From positions 1 to 59,356 of the forward strand of contig NZ_VKDE01000030.1 of the NCBI RefSeq assembly GCF_007097485.1: DNA of 59,356 nucleotides, given 5' to 3'. The notes beneath the pieces were generated by a model that was not told where the DNA came from, made no database searches, and was given only the letters and a program-made list of their open reading frames with translations. The position numbers and the translations under genes were made by a program. Shown in pieces: positions 28,122 to 36,373 of this stretch. The first letter of the stretch is position 1; every line of letters starts with the position of its first letter. Source of the DNA: Carboxylicivirga sp. M1479 (GTDB lineage Bacteria; Bacteroidota; Bacteroidia; Bacteroidales; Marinilabiliaceae).

Positions 28122-29198
28122 TTACTCGTATATCTTACATTCAACTTCACCAGCTAAAACGGCTACTCCGTTTTCAGCTAAAGCCCACATCTCATCTTCA
28201 CCAGGATACACTTTTAAAGGTGCTATCCAACCAATCATATCGCGTAAGTATTCAACAAGAATCTTATCGTAAGCAATACCGCCTGTGATAACGATACCAT
28301 CAACTTCTCCTTTTAATACACCAGCACAACCACCAATTGTTTTACCAATTTGATATGCCATGGCAGAGTGTACCAATTTGTAATGAGGATCTCCTTCGGC
28401 TGCTTTTTTCTCCACTTCGTGAGCCTGATTAGTACCCAAGTGAGCAACCAATCCACCTTTGCCATTTACAATCTTACGCATTTCTTCGTAAGAGTACTTA
28501 CCGCTGTAACAAGCATCAATTAAGGCACCTGTTGGTAAAGTACCAGCTCTTTCTGGTGAGAATGGTCCGTATCCGTCCAAAGCGTTATTAACATCAACTA
28601 CCTTACCTCTTAAGTGGGCTCCTACAGAGATACCTCCACCTAAGTGAGCAACAATTACATTAATATCTTCGTATTTCTTCTCAATTTCTTTGGCATAGCG
28701 CTTAGCTACAGCCTTTTGGTTTAAAGCATGAAAAATTGAGCGACGAGGCATATCAGGATGACCTGTAACTCGTGCTACATCTTGCAACTCATCAACCACA
28801 ACAGGATCGGCGATAAATGCACGAGCTCCGTCGATATTTTTAGCCATATCATCAGCAATTAAGCCACCTAAATTACTGGCATGCTGACCAAGAACACCCT
28901 TTCTTAAGTCTACTTTTAAAGCTTCGTTTACTTCGTAAACACCTGAAGAAATAGGCTTAACCATTCCTCCACGACCTACAATAGCATCAAAATCATCGAT
29001 CTCAATATCAGCTTCTAATAATTCTTTGATGATCGTTTCTTTTCTAAATTCAAACTGAGACGCAATATTCTCAAATTGTCCAATTTCTTCAGAAGAGTGT
29101 CTTAGCGTCTTCAAAAAAACTGACTCACGACCAAGGTATACAGCAATCTTTGTTGATGTTGAACCTGGATTAATAACAAGGATCTTTTTCTTATCCAT
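28122..29198 (-). CDS. buk: Butyrate kinase
   Basis: A 358-residue kinase that makes ATP and butyrate (or a branched-chain acid) from the acyl phosphate. It belongs to the acetokinase fold: ILVINPGSTSTKIAVY at the N-terminus, IVGRGGMVKPI near 90, VVAHLGGGISVGAH near 180, LPTGALIDACYSG near 225, and the ATP-binding VDGIVITGGIAYD near 295. Short length (about 358 rather than about 400) and the GRGG motif separate it from acetate kinase. It is the last gene of the set pta, hbd-like, ackA, ptb, buk; a terminator lies between ptb and buk. Confidence 0.92.
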   Translation of the reverse strand: MDKKKILVINPGSTSTKIAVYLGRESVFLKTLRHSSEEIGQFENIASQFEFRKETIIKELLEADIEIDDFDAIVGRGGMVKPISSGVYEVNEALKVDLRKGVLGQHASNLGGLIADDMAKNIDGARAFIADPVVVDELQDVARVTGHPDMPRRSIFHALNQKAVAKRYAKEIEKKYEDINVIVAHLGGGISVGAHLRGKVVDVNNALDGYGPFSPERAGTLPTGALIDACYSGKYSYEEMRKIVNGKGGLVAHLGTNQAHEVEKKAAEGDPHYKLVHSAMAYQIGKTIGGCAGVLKGEVDGIVITGGIAYDKILVEYLRDMIGWIAPLKVYPGEDEMWALAENGVAVLAGEVECKIYE

Positions 29199-29292
29199 AG
29201 CTTATTCAAAAATTAATTGGGATTTTTTCAAATTACTAGAGGTAGTTACTTTGCCTCTAAACATATTTTACTGTCACTTAAATACTGGGAAT

Positions 29293-29325
29293 AAAAAACA
29301 CCCAGCCTAGGAGAAGACTGGGTGC
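29293..29325 (-). terminator. Terminator between ptb and buk
   Basis: CACCCAG (29299-29305) pairs with CTGGGTG (29318-29324); on the minus strand six T follow. It may allow partial read-through into buk. Confidence 0.75.
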
Positions 29326-29331
29326 ATATAT

Positions 29332-30228
29332 TTAACCCATTGCGGCTAATAAAATACTATTAAACTTCGATTCTTCTGAATCACTTCTTGACGTTAATAC
29401 AATAGGGGCAGATGCTCCTAATATTAAAGAAGCAACTTTAGCTTTAGCAAAAAACACTAAGGTTTTATAAAGCACGTTACCCACTTCAATATCTGGCATT
29501 AACAACAAATCTGTATCACCAGCTACTTCACTTTTAATACCCTTATGCTTTGCACTTTCAAAGCTAACGGCGTTATCAAAAGCTAAAGGTCCATCAATAA
29601 TACAGTTTTTAATCTGATCTCGCTGATTCATTTTCGATAGCAAAGCAGCATCAAGCGTAGCTTGCATACTTTCATTCACCATTTCAATGGCACCAAGAAC
29701 AGCAACCTTAGGCTTTGCAATACCCATTTTATTCATGTAACCAACCGAATTATTAATAATACCAATCTTATCTTGAAGATTTGGTGCAATATTCATTGCC
29801 ACATCGGTTACTGCAATAAGCTTATGGTAGGTATCAACCTCAAACAAAGCAAAGTGTGATAATAAATTTCCTGTACGTAAGCCCCATTCTTTATTCAACA
29901 CACCTTTTAATAAAACAGGCGTAGCCACTTTCCCTTTCATTAATATATCAGCTTTATGATCGTGCACCATGCGCACAGCCAATTCTACCGATTTTGTATC
30001 ATTGGGTTCGTGAATAAAGGTAGCACCATCGAAATCAAAACCTTTCTCAGCAATGATACTTTCGGTATCAGGGCGAGAACCAATTAAGATAGGATCGATA
30101 ATGCCAGCTTTAAAAGCAGAATGAACTGCTTCTAAAGAATGAGCGTCTTGCGATACAGCAAGCGCTAACTTCTTCTTAACCTTATTCTTTTGAATAAGCG
30201 TTTGAAGATCTGATAAGGATTTAAACAT
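29332..30228 (-). CDS. ptb: Phosphate butyryltransferase
   Basis: A 298-residue PTA/PTB-family transferase that converts an acyl-CoA and phosphate to acyl phosphate and CoA. The length (about 300) and its position just upstream of buk favour butyryl over acetyl specificity. Family segments are ALAVSQDAHSLEAV near residue 21, DPILIGSRPDTE near 45, ADILMKGKVATPVLLKGVL near 95, VTDVAMNIAPNL near 140 and LLMPDIEVGNVLYKTL near 240. Butyrate versus isobutyrate/isovalerate preference is not visible. Confidence 0.9.
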   Translation of the reverse strand: MFKSLSDLQTLIQKNKVKKKLALAVSQDAHSLEAVHSAFKAGIIDPILIGSRPDTESIIAEKGFDFDGATFIHEPNDTKSVELAVRMVHDHKADILMKGKVATPVLLKGVLNKEWGLRTGNLLSHFALFEVDTYHKLIAVTDVAMNIAPNLQDKIGIINNSVGYMNKMGIAKPKVAVLGAIEMVNESMQATLDAALLSKMNQRDQIKNCIIDGPLAFDNAVSFESAKHKGIKSEVAGDTDLLLMPDIEVGNVLYKTLVFFAKAKVASLILGASAPIVLTSRSDSEESKFNSILLAAMG

Positions 30229-30260
30229 TTTATATTGAATCTAAAGATTTAGTGTGCCTA

Positions 30261-31478
30261 TTAACGGTTTGCCAATTCTTCAACAATCTCTTTGGTATCC
30301 AATGCAATTACAAGTTCTTCGTTCGTTGGTACAACCATTACTTTGGTTTTGTTACCTTCCGGGCTGATCACCATTTCGTCTCCACGTAATCCTTTATTGA
30401 TTTTTGGATCAACCTCAATACCAATAAACTCGAGTCCTTCACAAACTCCTGCACGTGTGCTATCGCCATTTTCACCAATACCTCCAGTAAAAATCACAAC
30501 ATCAACTCCGCCCATTGCAGCTGCATATGAACCAATGTATTTCTTAATACGGTAATCGTAAATCTGAAGACCTAACTGAGCTCCATCATGACCTTCAGCA
30601 GCTGCGCTCTCAATCTCACGCATATCTGATGAAATACCTGTTAAACCTAACATACCACTGTGCTTGTTAAATAAAACACTTGCAGAACGTGTTCCAATCA
30701 ATTCTTTATCCATGATATAAGTAACGGCACCCAAATCTAAGTCACCCGCACGCGTACCCATTACCAAACCTTCCAACGGCGTAAAGCCCATAGAAGTATC
30801 AACAGATTTACCATTTTTAATGGCACAGATTGAAGCACCATTACCCAAGTGACACGAAATAATTTTTTGAGTTGAATAATCAATACCTAAAATTTCACAA
30901 GCACGCTTAGATACATAACGGTGGCTAGTACCATGGAATCCATAACGACGAATACCATACTTCTTATATAATGATTGCGGGATAGCATACATATATGCTT
31001 CCTTTGGCATTGTTTGGTGGAATGCAGTATCGAATACACCACACTGAGGTACACTCGGCAACAACTGCGTAATAGCCTCAATACCTTTAAGGTTTGGAGG
31101 ATTATGAAGAGGTGCTAAATCAATACACTCCTCCATTTTACGAACCACATCGTTTGTTATAAATACACTAGAGTTAAACTCCTCACCTCCATGTACAACA
31201 CGGTGCCCTACAGCGTCAATTTCCTCTAAAGAGGCAATACATCCATGGCGTTCGCTTACCAAAACGCCTAAGATATAGTCAATACCAGTTTGGTGATCTA
31301 AAATTTCACCTTCCAATAATACTTTTTCATTACCTTCTTTCTGGTGTTTCAAAAATGATCCTTTCAAACCTATTTTTTCAACAACCCCAGCAGCCAACAC
31401 ACCCCACTCTTCAGTGACCATGTCGAACAATTGATATTTTATGGATGAACTTCCGCAGTTCAATACTAAAATTTTCAT
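30261..31478 (-). CDS. ackA: Acetate kinase
   Basis: A 405-residue kinase making ATP and acetate from acetyl phosphate. It has the N-terminal signature MKILVLNCGSSSIKYQLF, the substrate region VGHRVVHGGEEF near residue 87, FDTAFHQTMP near 149, YGIRRYGFHGTSHRYV near 172, IISCHLGNGASICA near 205, MGTRAGDLDLG near 245 and the ATP-binding VIFTGGIGENG near 330. Length and motifs are standard. It sits between the hydroxyacyl-CoA dehydrogenase-like gene and ptb with short gaps, so it is probably in the same regulatory unit. Confidence 0.96.
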   Translation of the reverse strand: MKILVLNCGSSSIKYQLFDMVTEEWGVLAAGVVEKIGLKGSFLKHQKEGNEKVLLEGEILDHQTGIDYILGVLVSERHGCIASLEEIDAVGHRVVHGGEEFNSSVFITNDVVRKMEECIDLAPLHNPPNLKGIEAITQLLPSVPQCGVFDTAFHQTMPKEAYMYAIPQSLYKKYGIRRYGFHGTSHRYVSKRACEILGIDYSTQKIISCHLGNGASICAIKNGKSVDTSMGFTPLEGLVMGTRAGDLDLGAVTYIMDKELIGTRSASVLFNKHSGMLGLTGISSDMREIESAAAEGHDGAQLGLQIYDYRIKKYIGSYAAAMGGVDVVIFTGGIGENGDSTRAGVCEGLEFIGIEVDPKINKGLRGDEMVISPEGNKTKVMVVPTNEELVIALDTKEIVEELANR

Positions 31479-31540
31479 TTTAAATCTCTTTTTAATGGCG
31501 TTGAACCATCTAATTCGTTAATGCTACTTACTTTTCTCCC

Positions 31541-32524
31541 TTAGGCTTTTTTACCTAAAATCGTTTCATCTTCAAGAATATTACCTTCCTGATCGTAACG
31601 ATAGAAACCAACACCTACATGTGATCCTAAACGTTTAGCACGTACCAAACGACGAATTAATGGAGACGGTGCAAATTTTTGATTACCGAATTCTTCGTGT
31701 AGATTTTCCATCCAACGAACAACTTTGTCTAATCCAATGATATCGGCAGCTTTAAAAGGACCTACGCGCATACCTAAACCAATTTCCATGGTTTTATCAA
31801 TGTTCGGCATGGTCGCAACGCCTTCCATCAATGTGGCACAAGCCTCATTCAAAAGAGTAACATATAAACGAACACTAACAATACCTGCAGATTCTTCAAC
31901 AGGAATCACATCGCGATTGATTAATTTTACAAACGTGCAAACACGCTCATAAACCTCATCGGATGTGTATAAACCTTTTACTACTTCAATAATACGAGCC
32001 TCTGGTGAAGTAACAAAGAAGTGCACACTTGCACAACGCTCACGGAATTCCAATTCAGAAGCTAATTCCGTAATAACAATTGTAGTGGCATTAGTTGCAA
32101 TAATAGTATCTCTACTCACAACTGCCTCTACTTTTCGGAATACATCTTTACGCGCATCAATACTACGAACGCCAGTTTGATCATCAGCTCTGATTGCTTC
32201 AATCACAAAATCGCAATCAGCTAAATCATTATAATCAGTCGTTCCTTTAATGCGACTCATGATAGCTCTCTTTTCGCTACTGGTTAATCCCCAGTTTTCG
32301 ATTCTGCTATCTAATTCTTTACCAATATTCTCAAGTGCCTGAGAAATTTTCTCCTCATTCAACTCAACAAATACTACTTCAATTCCATGCCAGCTGGCGA
32401 TGCGAGCAATACTTTGCCCTTCTTTTCCACATCCTACAACACCAACTTTTGAAAACAAAGTTTTCCCTTTTTTCTTTTGACCTAAAGCGTACTGTTCAAT
32501 AGGTTCTACAAGAATTTCAGCCAT
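31541..32524 (-). CDS. 3-hydroxyacyl-CoA dehydrogenase-like protein (divergent Hbd)
   Basis: A 327-residue protein with an N-terminal Rossmann domain (VGVVGCGKEGQSIARIAS near 28-45) and a C-terminal helical dimerisation domain (about 215-305, with GLGMRVGPFKAADIIGLD). It resembles 3-hydroxybutyryl-CoA dehydrogenase, which reduces acetoacetyl-CoA with NAD(P)H. Several signature positions differ: the usual GxGxMGxGI reads GCGKEGQSI, and the usual HFF-NP-xxxxLVEVV reads HFFVTSPEARIIEVV, although the catalytic His is kept. The conserved NR before the NEA segment reads VR. It sits among pta/ackA/ptb/buk, so an acyl-CoA role is likely, but its substrate may not be the standard one. Confidence 0.75.
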   Translation of the reverse strand: MAEILVEPIEQYALGQKKKGKTLFSKVGVVGCGKEGQSIARIASWHGIEVVFVELNEEKISQALENIGKELDSRIENWGLTSSEKRAIMSRIKGTTDYNDLADCDFVIEAIRADDQTGVRSIDARKDVFRKVEAVVSRDTIIATNATTIVITELASELEFRERCASVHFFVTSPEARIIEVVKGLYTSDEVYERVCTFVKLINRDVIPVEESAGIVSVRLYVTLLNEACATLMEGVATMPNIDKTMEIGLGMRVGPFKAADIIGLDKVVRWMENLHEEFGNQKFAPSPLIRRLVRAKRLGSHVGVGFYRYDQEGNILEDETILGKKA

Positions 32525-32579
32525 TTATAGTTATTTTTATATTCCTTATGGTTTTTATCTATACATCAAAATAATAACT

Positions 32580-32598
32580 AAAAGCGGGTCGCCCCGCC
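32580..32598 (-). terminator. Terminator after pta
   Basis: GCGGG and CCCGC enclose a short loop, followed on the minus strand by TTTT. It lies between pta and the hydroxyacyl-CoA dehydrogenase-like gene. Confidence 0.6.
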
Positions 32599-32606
32599 TC
32601 CATTTA

Positions 32607-33611
32607 TTACATATTGCCCGCAGCCTGATTGGCTGTAATAGCAACTAAATTTACAATATCACTTACTGAACAGCCTCGTGACAAATCATTTATTGGAGCA
32701 GCCATACCTTGAAGTACCGGACCAATTGCTTCGGCATGCGCCATGCGCTGAACCAATTTATAAGCAATATTACCTGTTTCTAAAGTTGGAAATACTAAAA
32801 CATTAGCTTGTCCGGCAATATCAGAACCCGGTGCTTTCTTTTGTCCGATTTCTGGTATAATAGCAGCATCAGATTGCAATTCACCTTCTATTTTCAAATC
32901 TGGCGCCATTTCCTGAGCTAATTTAGTTGCAGTAGCTACCTTATCAACCATTTCATGCTTAGCAGAACCTTTTGTTGAAAAGCTTAACATGGCAATCTTT
33001 GGCTCAATGCCTGCAATCGCTTTGGTTGTGCGCCCTGTGGCTACAGCTATTTCTGCTAATTCTTCAGCAGTAGGGTTTGGATGAACAGCACAATCTGCAA
33101 ATACCATCATACCATCTTCACCAAACTCTTTATCTTTTAAAATCATGATAAAAGCACCAGAAACAACACTAATGCCAGGAGCTGTTTTAACATACTGAAA
33201 AGCTGGACGAAGTACATCACCAGTTGCATTATCGGCTCCTGCTACTTCACCATCAGCATCACCTGCTTTAATCATCATAACAGACAAATACAATGGATTC
33301 TTGATCAGCTTAAGCGCTTCCTCTTTTGTCAAGCCCTTTTTCTTTCTAATTTCAACCATCATATCTGCGTAAGCATCCATTTTATCATGGTTATCCGGAT
33401 CAACAACTGTTGCTTTGCTAATGCTATCAAGACTGTAACTAACGGCTAGTTCACTTATCTTCTCAGGGTTTCCAATAAGAATGACATCTGCAAAACCTTC
33501 AGCTAAAATAGTATTAGCTGCACGAAGCGTGCGTTCTTCTAAACCTTCAGGCAAAACAATTCGCTTTTTGCTCTCACTTGCCTTCTGCTTAAGTTGTTCA
33601 ATAAATTCCAT
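32607..33611 (-). CDS. pta: Phosphate acetyltransferase
   Basis: About 334 residues from ATG 33611, chosen because it starts the family-like MEFIEQLKQKASESKKRIVLPEG; the frame is open nine codons more. The enzyme interconverts acetyl-CoA and acetyl phosphate. Segments typical of the short Pta are DVILIGNPEKI, VAGADNATGDVLRPAFQ near residue 130, FADCAVHPNPTAEELAEIA near 175, MLSFSTKGSAKHEMV near 210, KAPGSDIAGQANVLVFP near 255 and GPVLQGMAAPINDLSRG near 295. It lacks the N-terminal DRTGG regulatory domain of the long enterobacterial form. It heads the acid-producing gene set. Confidence 0.95.
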   Translation of the reverse strand: MEFIEQLKQKASESKKRIVLPEGLEERTLRAANTILAEGFADVILIGNPEKISELAVSYSLDSISKATVVDPDNHDKMDAYADMMVEIRKKKGLTKEEALKLIKNPLYLSVMMIKAGDADGEVAGADNATGDVLRPAFQYVKTAPGISVVSGAFIMILKDKEFGEDGMMVFADCAVHPNPTAEELAEIAVATGRTTKAIAGIEPKIAMLSFSTKGSAKHEMVDKVATATKLAQEMAPDLKIEGELQSDAAIIPEIGQKKAPGSDIAGQANVLVFPTLETGNIAYKLVQRMAHAEAIGPVLQGMAAPINDLSRGCSVSDIVNLVAITANQAAGNM

Positions 33612-34127
33612 TTCGTCTTTAAAAGTTATAATTATCAAATTGCTGCAAATTTACAGTGAAATTCACAGTTAATACATGTCTTTTATCATTTATTTAAGAT
33701 GTTTAAAAACAGAAATAACCATCACTTTTTAATCTTTCAAAGCAACAACTTTTAGATTGTAAGCTATCACTTGTTTTAGCAACTAAAAATCAGCTATTAA
33801 AACTATTTTCAAAACAACCAATCGCTAAATTACTTTCAAATTGAAAGTATCCACAATTAATCCCACTAAACCTTTAAGCTAATTGCAAAAAGGATAAATA
33901 AACATCATTTAGATTTTTTGATATAAACTAACCATGTAATAAAAATTGTTTCTACAATACTATTGATCTATAGTCTTAAACAATTATTTAACATGGATTG
34001 GCTAGCTAAACCATTTCTTGAAGGAGAGCACAAAGAAACGTGTTTTTCTCGTTAATACGAAAAAAACACATGGGAAAATATTATTTAGTTATTGTCAAAT
34101 TTCATAACCGTATAACTATAAAGGCAT
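33612..34127. other. 516-bp AT-rich intergenic region containing a 19-bp palindrome
   Basis: It precedes pta and follows the stop of the TonB gene, so it must hold the pta promoter. Apart from the palindrome listed separately, no RNA gene or coding frame was recognised; the frame at 34040-34222 is a shadow of the TonB gene. Confidence 0.45.
33831..33849. promoter_or_regulatory. Perfect 19-bp palindrome, possible operator
   Basis: TACTTTCAA-A-TTGAAAGTA has 9-bp perfectly inverted arms with one central base. It lies about 220 bp upstream of the chosen pta start. The symmetric, AT-rich form suits a dimeric regulator binding site; a regulator is not identified. Confidence 0.4.
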
Positions 34128-34757
34128 TTAATACAGAGGAGGGGTGCCATTTTTTGAAGTTATCACAACAACGCCATTTTCAGCTCTTTCACCATAAAGA
34201 CGAATTGCCTTATCGCCTTTGAGAATACGAACCGACTCAACATTATAGTCTTCAATCATCATTATACCATCAATCATTTCATTGTTTAGGACAAACAAGG
34301 GGCGTTTACCTGCTTCATCTAAAGCTTTAATTTGCAAGGCTATTTGACGCTCATAATTAGTGAGTGTAAATCGAACAGCCAATTGCATTTGCGTATTAAC
34401 TTTTTGCTTATTAAGCTCACCTGGCTTCCATTTTTTAGTTGCCAAAATAGCTTCAACCACTTCCTTGTCAAGCTGACTATCAACACCTTTCTCTACCTCA
34501 ACCTGCTTAACTTCTCCATGAGAAGAAACAACAAAACTCACCCACACATCTCCTTCAACACCTTTAAGCTTATACGAATCATTATAATCGATTTGCTTTC
34601 GGATATATTCACCCAAATCATTACCAGAACCTTTCAATCGAGGTGATTTATCAACAACTTCGTAAATGTTAATATCTGGCAGTTTGACTTGTGCAGAAAC
34701 ACTAATACCAATTATCAATGCAAAGGCTATTGTGCAGGCTTTTATCAAGGCTTTCAT
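34128..34757 (-). CDS. TonB-family energy transducer with a plug-like C-terminal tail
   Basis: A 209-residue protein with a signal peptide or N-terminal anchor (residues 5-22). Residues about 55-135 form a TonB C-terminal domain (VEGDVWVSFVVSSHGEVKQ, then ILATKKWKPGELNKQKV, ending VRFTLTN). A second segment, about residues 155-205 (FVLNNEMIDGIM, SVRILKGDKAIRLYGERAENGVVVITSK), matches the end of SusC-type plug domains, as also found on some BlaR1-like proteins. There is no long proline-rich linker, so a direct role in energising receptors is uncertain. No exbB/exbD are nearby. Confidence 0.75.
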   Translation of the reverse strand: MKALIKACTIAFALIIGISVSAQVKLPDINIYEVVDKSPRLKGSGNDLGEYIRKQIDYNDSYKLKGVEGDVWVSFVVSSHGEVKQVEVEKGVDSQLDKEVVEAILATKKWKPGELNKQKVNTQMQLAVRFTLTNYERQIALQIKALDEAGKRPLFVLNNEMIDGIMMIEDYNVESVRILKGDKAIRLYGERAENGVVVITSKNGTPPLY

Positions 34758-34881
34758 ACTATAATTGATTTGGTTAATAAATTTATCGGATATGCCTTAG
34801 CTATAATATGACCATATTGCAACTAATCGACACATACAGATCAAGCAATAATTATACCAAACAACAATGTTCAATTTTTTT

Positions 34882-35121
34882 TTATGCTTTCTTCGTCCTC
34901 ATTGCCTCAATCCTACTTATTACGTCTTTCAGACTCTCTTCCCTCACCTTAGCTGCCTTTTTCCTTGCATCTTCATCAACCTCATATATTTTGGGTAATT
35001 CAGGTGCTTCTTCCTTGATTCCTTCACCCGAATCAAGTACCCACTCAATACTTAAATTATCAAATAGTTCTTGGACAAACTTCACTTTATCTTTTGGCAC
35101 TTGTACTTTAAATGTTTTCAT
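34882..35121 (-). CDS. Small antitoxin-like protein without a visible toxin
   Basis: A 79-residue acidic/basic protein. It starts MKTFKVQVPKDKVKFVQELFDNL, a beta-alpha opening typical of small Bacteroidota proteins that act as antitoxins to RelE/ParE-type toxins (DUF2683-like), and ends in a charged helix (ISRIEAMRTKK). No toxin gene follows: only 124 bases separate it from the TonB gene, without an open frame. It may be an orphan antitoxin or have another role. An antisense frame at 34808-35233 is judged a shadow. Confidence 0.6.
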   Translation of the reverse strand: MKTFKVQVPKDKVKFVQELFDNLSIEWVLDSGEGIKEEAPELPKIYEVDEDARKKAAKVREESLKDVISRIEAMRTKKA

Positions 35122-35388
35122 ATTTCAACTGTTTTATTCTTTCTTATGTGAGAAAAATATAAATACCTCTTTTGTTCCAATTGTAATACCGAATTTCACC
35201 AAAAATCGTTATTCAACAACCAGATTTTTATAGGTGGTTATTCATCCTACTATTACTTATCAAAAAACACTTTCAAGATTGTTAATCTTATGATTTTATG
35301 CAGTATCTTTTCAAATTGATTCATAAACTAAAGTTAGAATAAAATCACACCGATTTCAAGCCCAATCAAACCACTAAATATGATACAC

Positions 35389-36162
35389 TTACACTTTTAC
35401 CAAATATTCATCCCCATCTAATAATACAGGAAACTTATTTCGAAACTCCTCTAAAGCTTCTTTTTCCAGATCAACATAAGCAATATCAGCCTTTTCATTA
35501 AGATTGATCATAACACATCCCTTAGCATCAATTAACTGAGTATCTCCCTTGTAACAATTACTCACATCTGTTCCTATACGATTAACGCCTATCACATAAC
35601 ATTGGTTCTCAAGAGCTCTAGCTTTTAGCAAACAATTCCATACATCTCGACGCGGTGCTGGCCAATTCGCGACATACATCAACACATCATACGCCTCCTT
35701 TGTATTTCTACTCCAAACCGGGAAACGCAAATCATAGCAAATTAAAGGACATAACTTCCAACCCTTTAATTCTATAATTATTCTTTCATCTCCACGCGTA
35801 TAAAATTCATCCTCACCCCCCATGGTAAACAAATGCCGTTTATTATACCATTTCACTTCATCGCCATTCACATAATACAAGCGATTATAAAAATGATCTC
35901 CCTCGGCAACTACAACACTTCCAATCAATGCAAAATTATATTCAGCTGACATCTTCTGCATCCATGGCAGTACAACGCCTCCGTTTTTTTGAGCACAATT
36001 GGTTGGCGTCATGCTAAAACCACAATGAAACATCTCAGGCAGAACCACAAGATCAACATCCGGTTTCATATACTCAAATTCCCTCGTTAAAAAATTTAAG
36101 TTTGCAGGGGTATCCTCCCATTGTATATCAAATTGAATAAGAGCAATCTTCAGATTATCCAT
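35389..36162 (-). CDS. Nitrilase-superfamily amidohydrolase, omega-amidase-like
   Basis: A 257-residue carbon-nitrogen hydrolase. The Glu-Lys-Cys triad is visible: Glu in VVLPEMFHCGF (near residue 43), Lys in WYNKRHLF (near 110) and Cys in PLICYDLRFPVW (near 143). This combination and the length fit YafV/Nit2-type omega-amidases, which hydrolyse alpha-ketoglutaramate and alpha-ketosuccinamate, clearing products of glutamine transaminases. It is cytoplasmic and transcribed alone. Confidence 0.87.
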   Translation of the reverse strand: MDNLKIALIQFDIQWEDTPANLNFLTREFEYMKPDVDLVVLPEMFHCGFSMTPTNCAQKNGGVVLPWMQKMSAEYNFALIGSVVVAEGDHFYNRLYYVNGDEVKWYNKRHLFTMGGEDEFYTRGDERIIIELKGWKLCPLICYDLRFPVWSRNTKEAYDVLMYVANWPAPRRDVWNCLLKARALENQCYVIGVNRIGTDVSNCYKGDTQLIDAKGCVMINLNEKADIAYVDLEKEALEEFRNKFPVLLDGDEYLVKV

Positions 36163-36373
36163 CGTATAAATTTTAAAAGTCCAAATTTACTACTTTATTA
36201 GAAAAGGTATTACGAGCATAAACAGGCAGGACCATCACACTTAAATCTTAAATCTATTGAAGAAACAAACGCGTAAACCTTACATAATAACAGCTAAGTA
36301 GTCCACCAGAAAAGTGGTGGGCTTTCCATTTAATATATATGGTGGTATATTAGGGCATCCAAAAACACAATAT

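Noticed and set aside
34808-35233. 141-codon plus-strand frame
   Set aside because: It is antisense to the small antitoxin-like gene, starts with low-complexity residues and has Ser/Phe-rich composition typical of a shadow frame.
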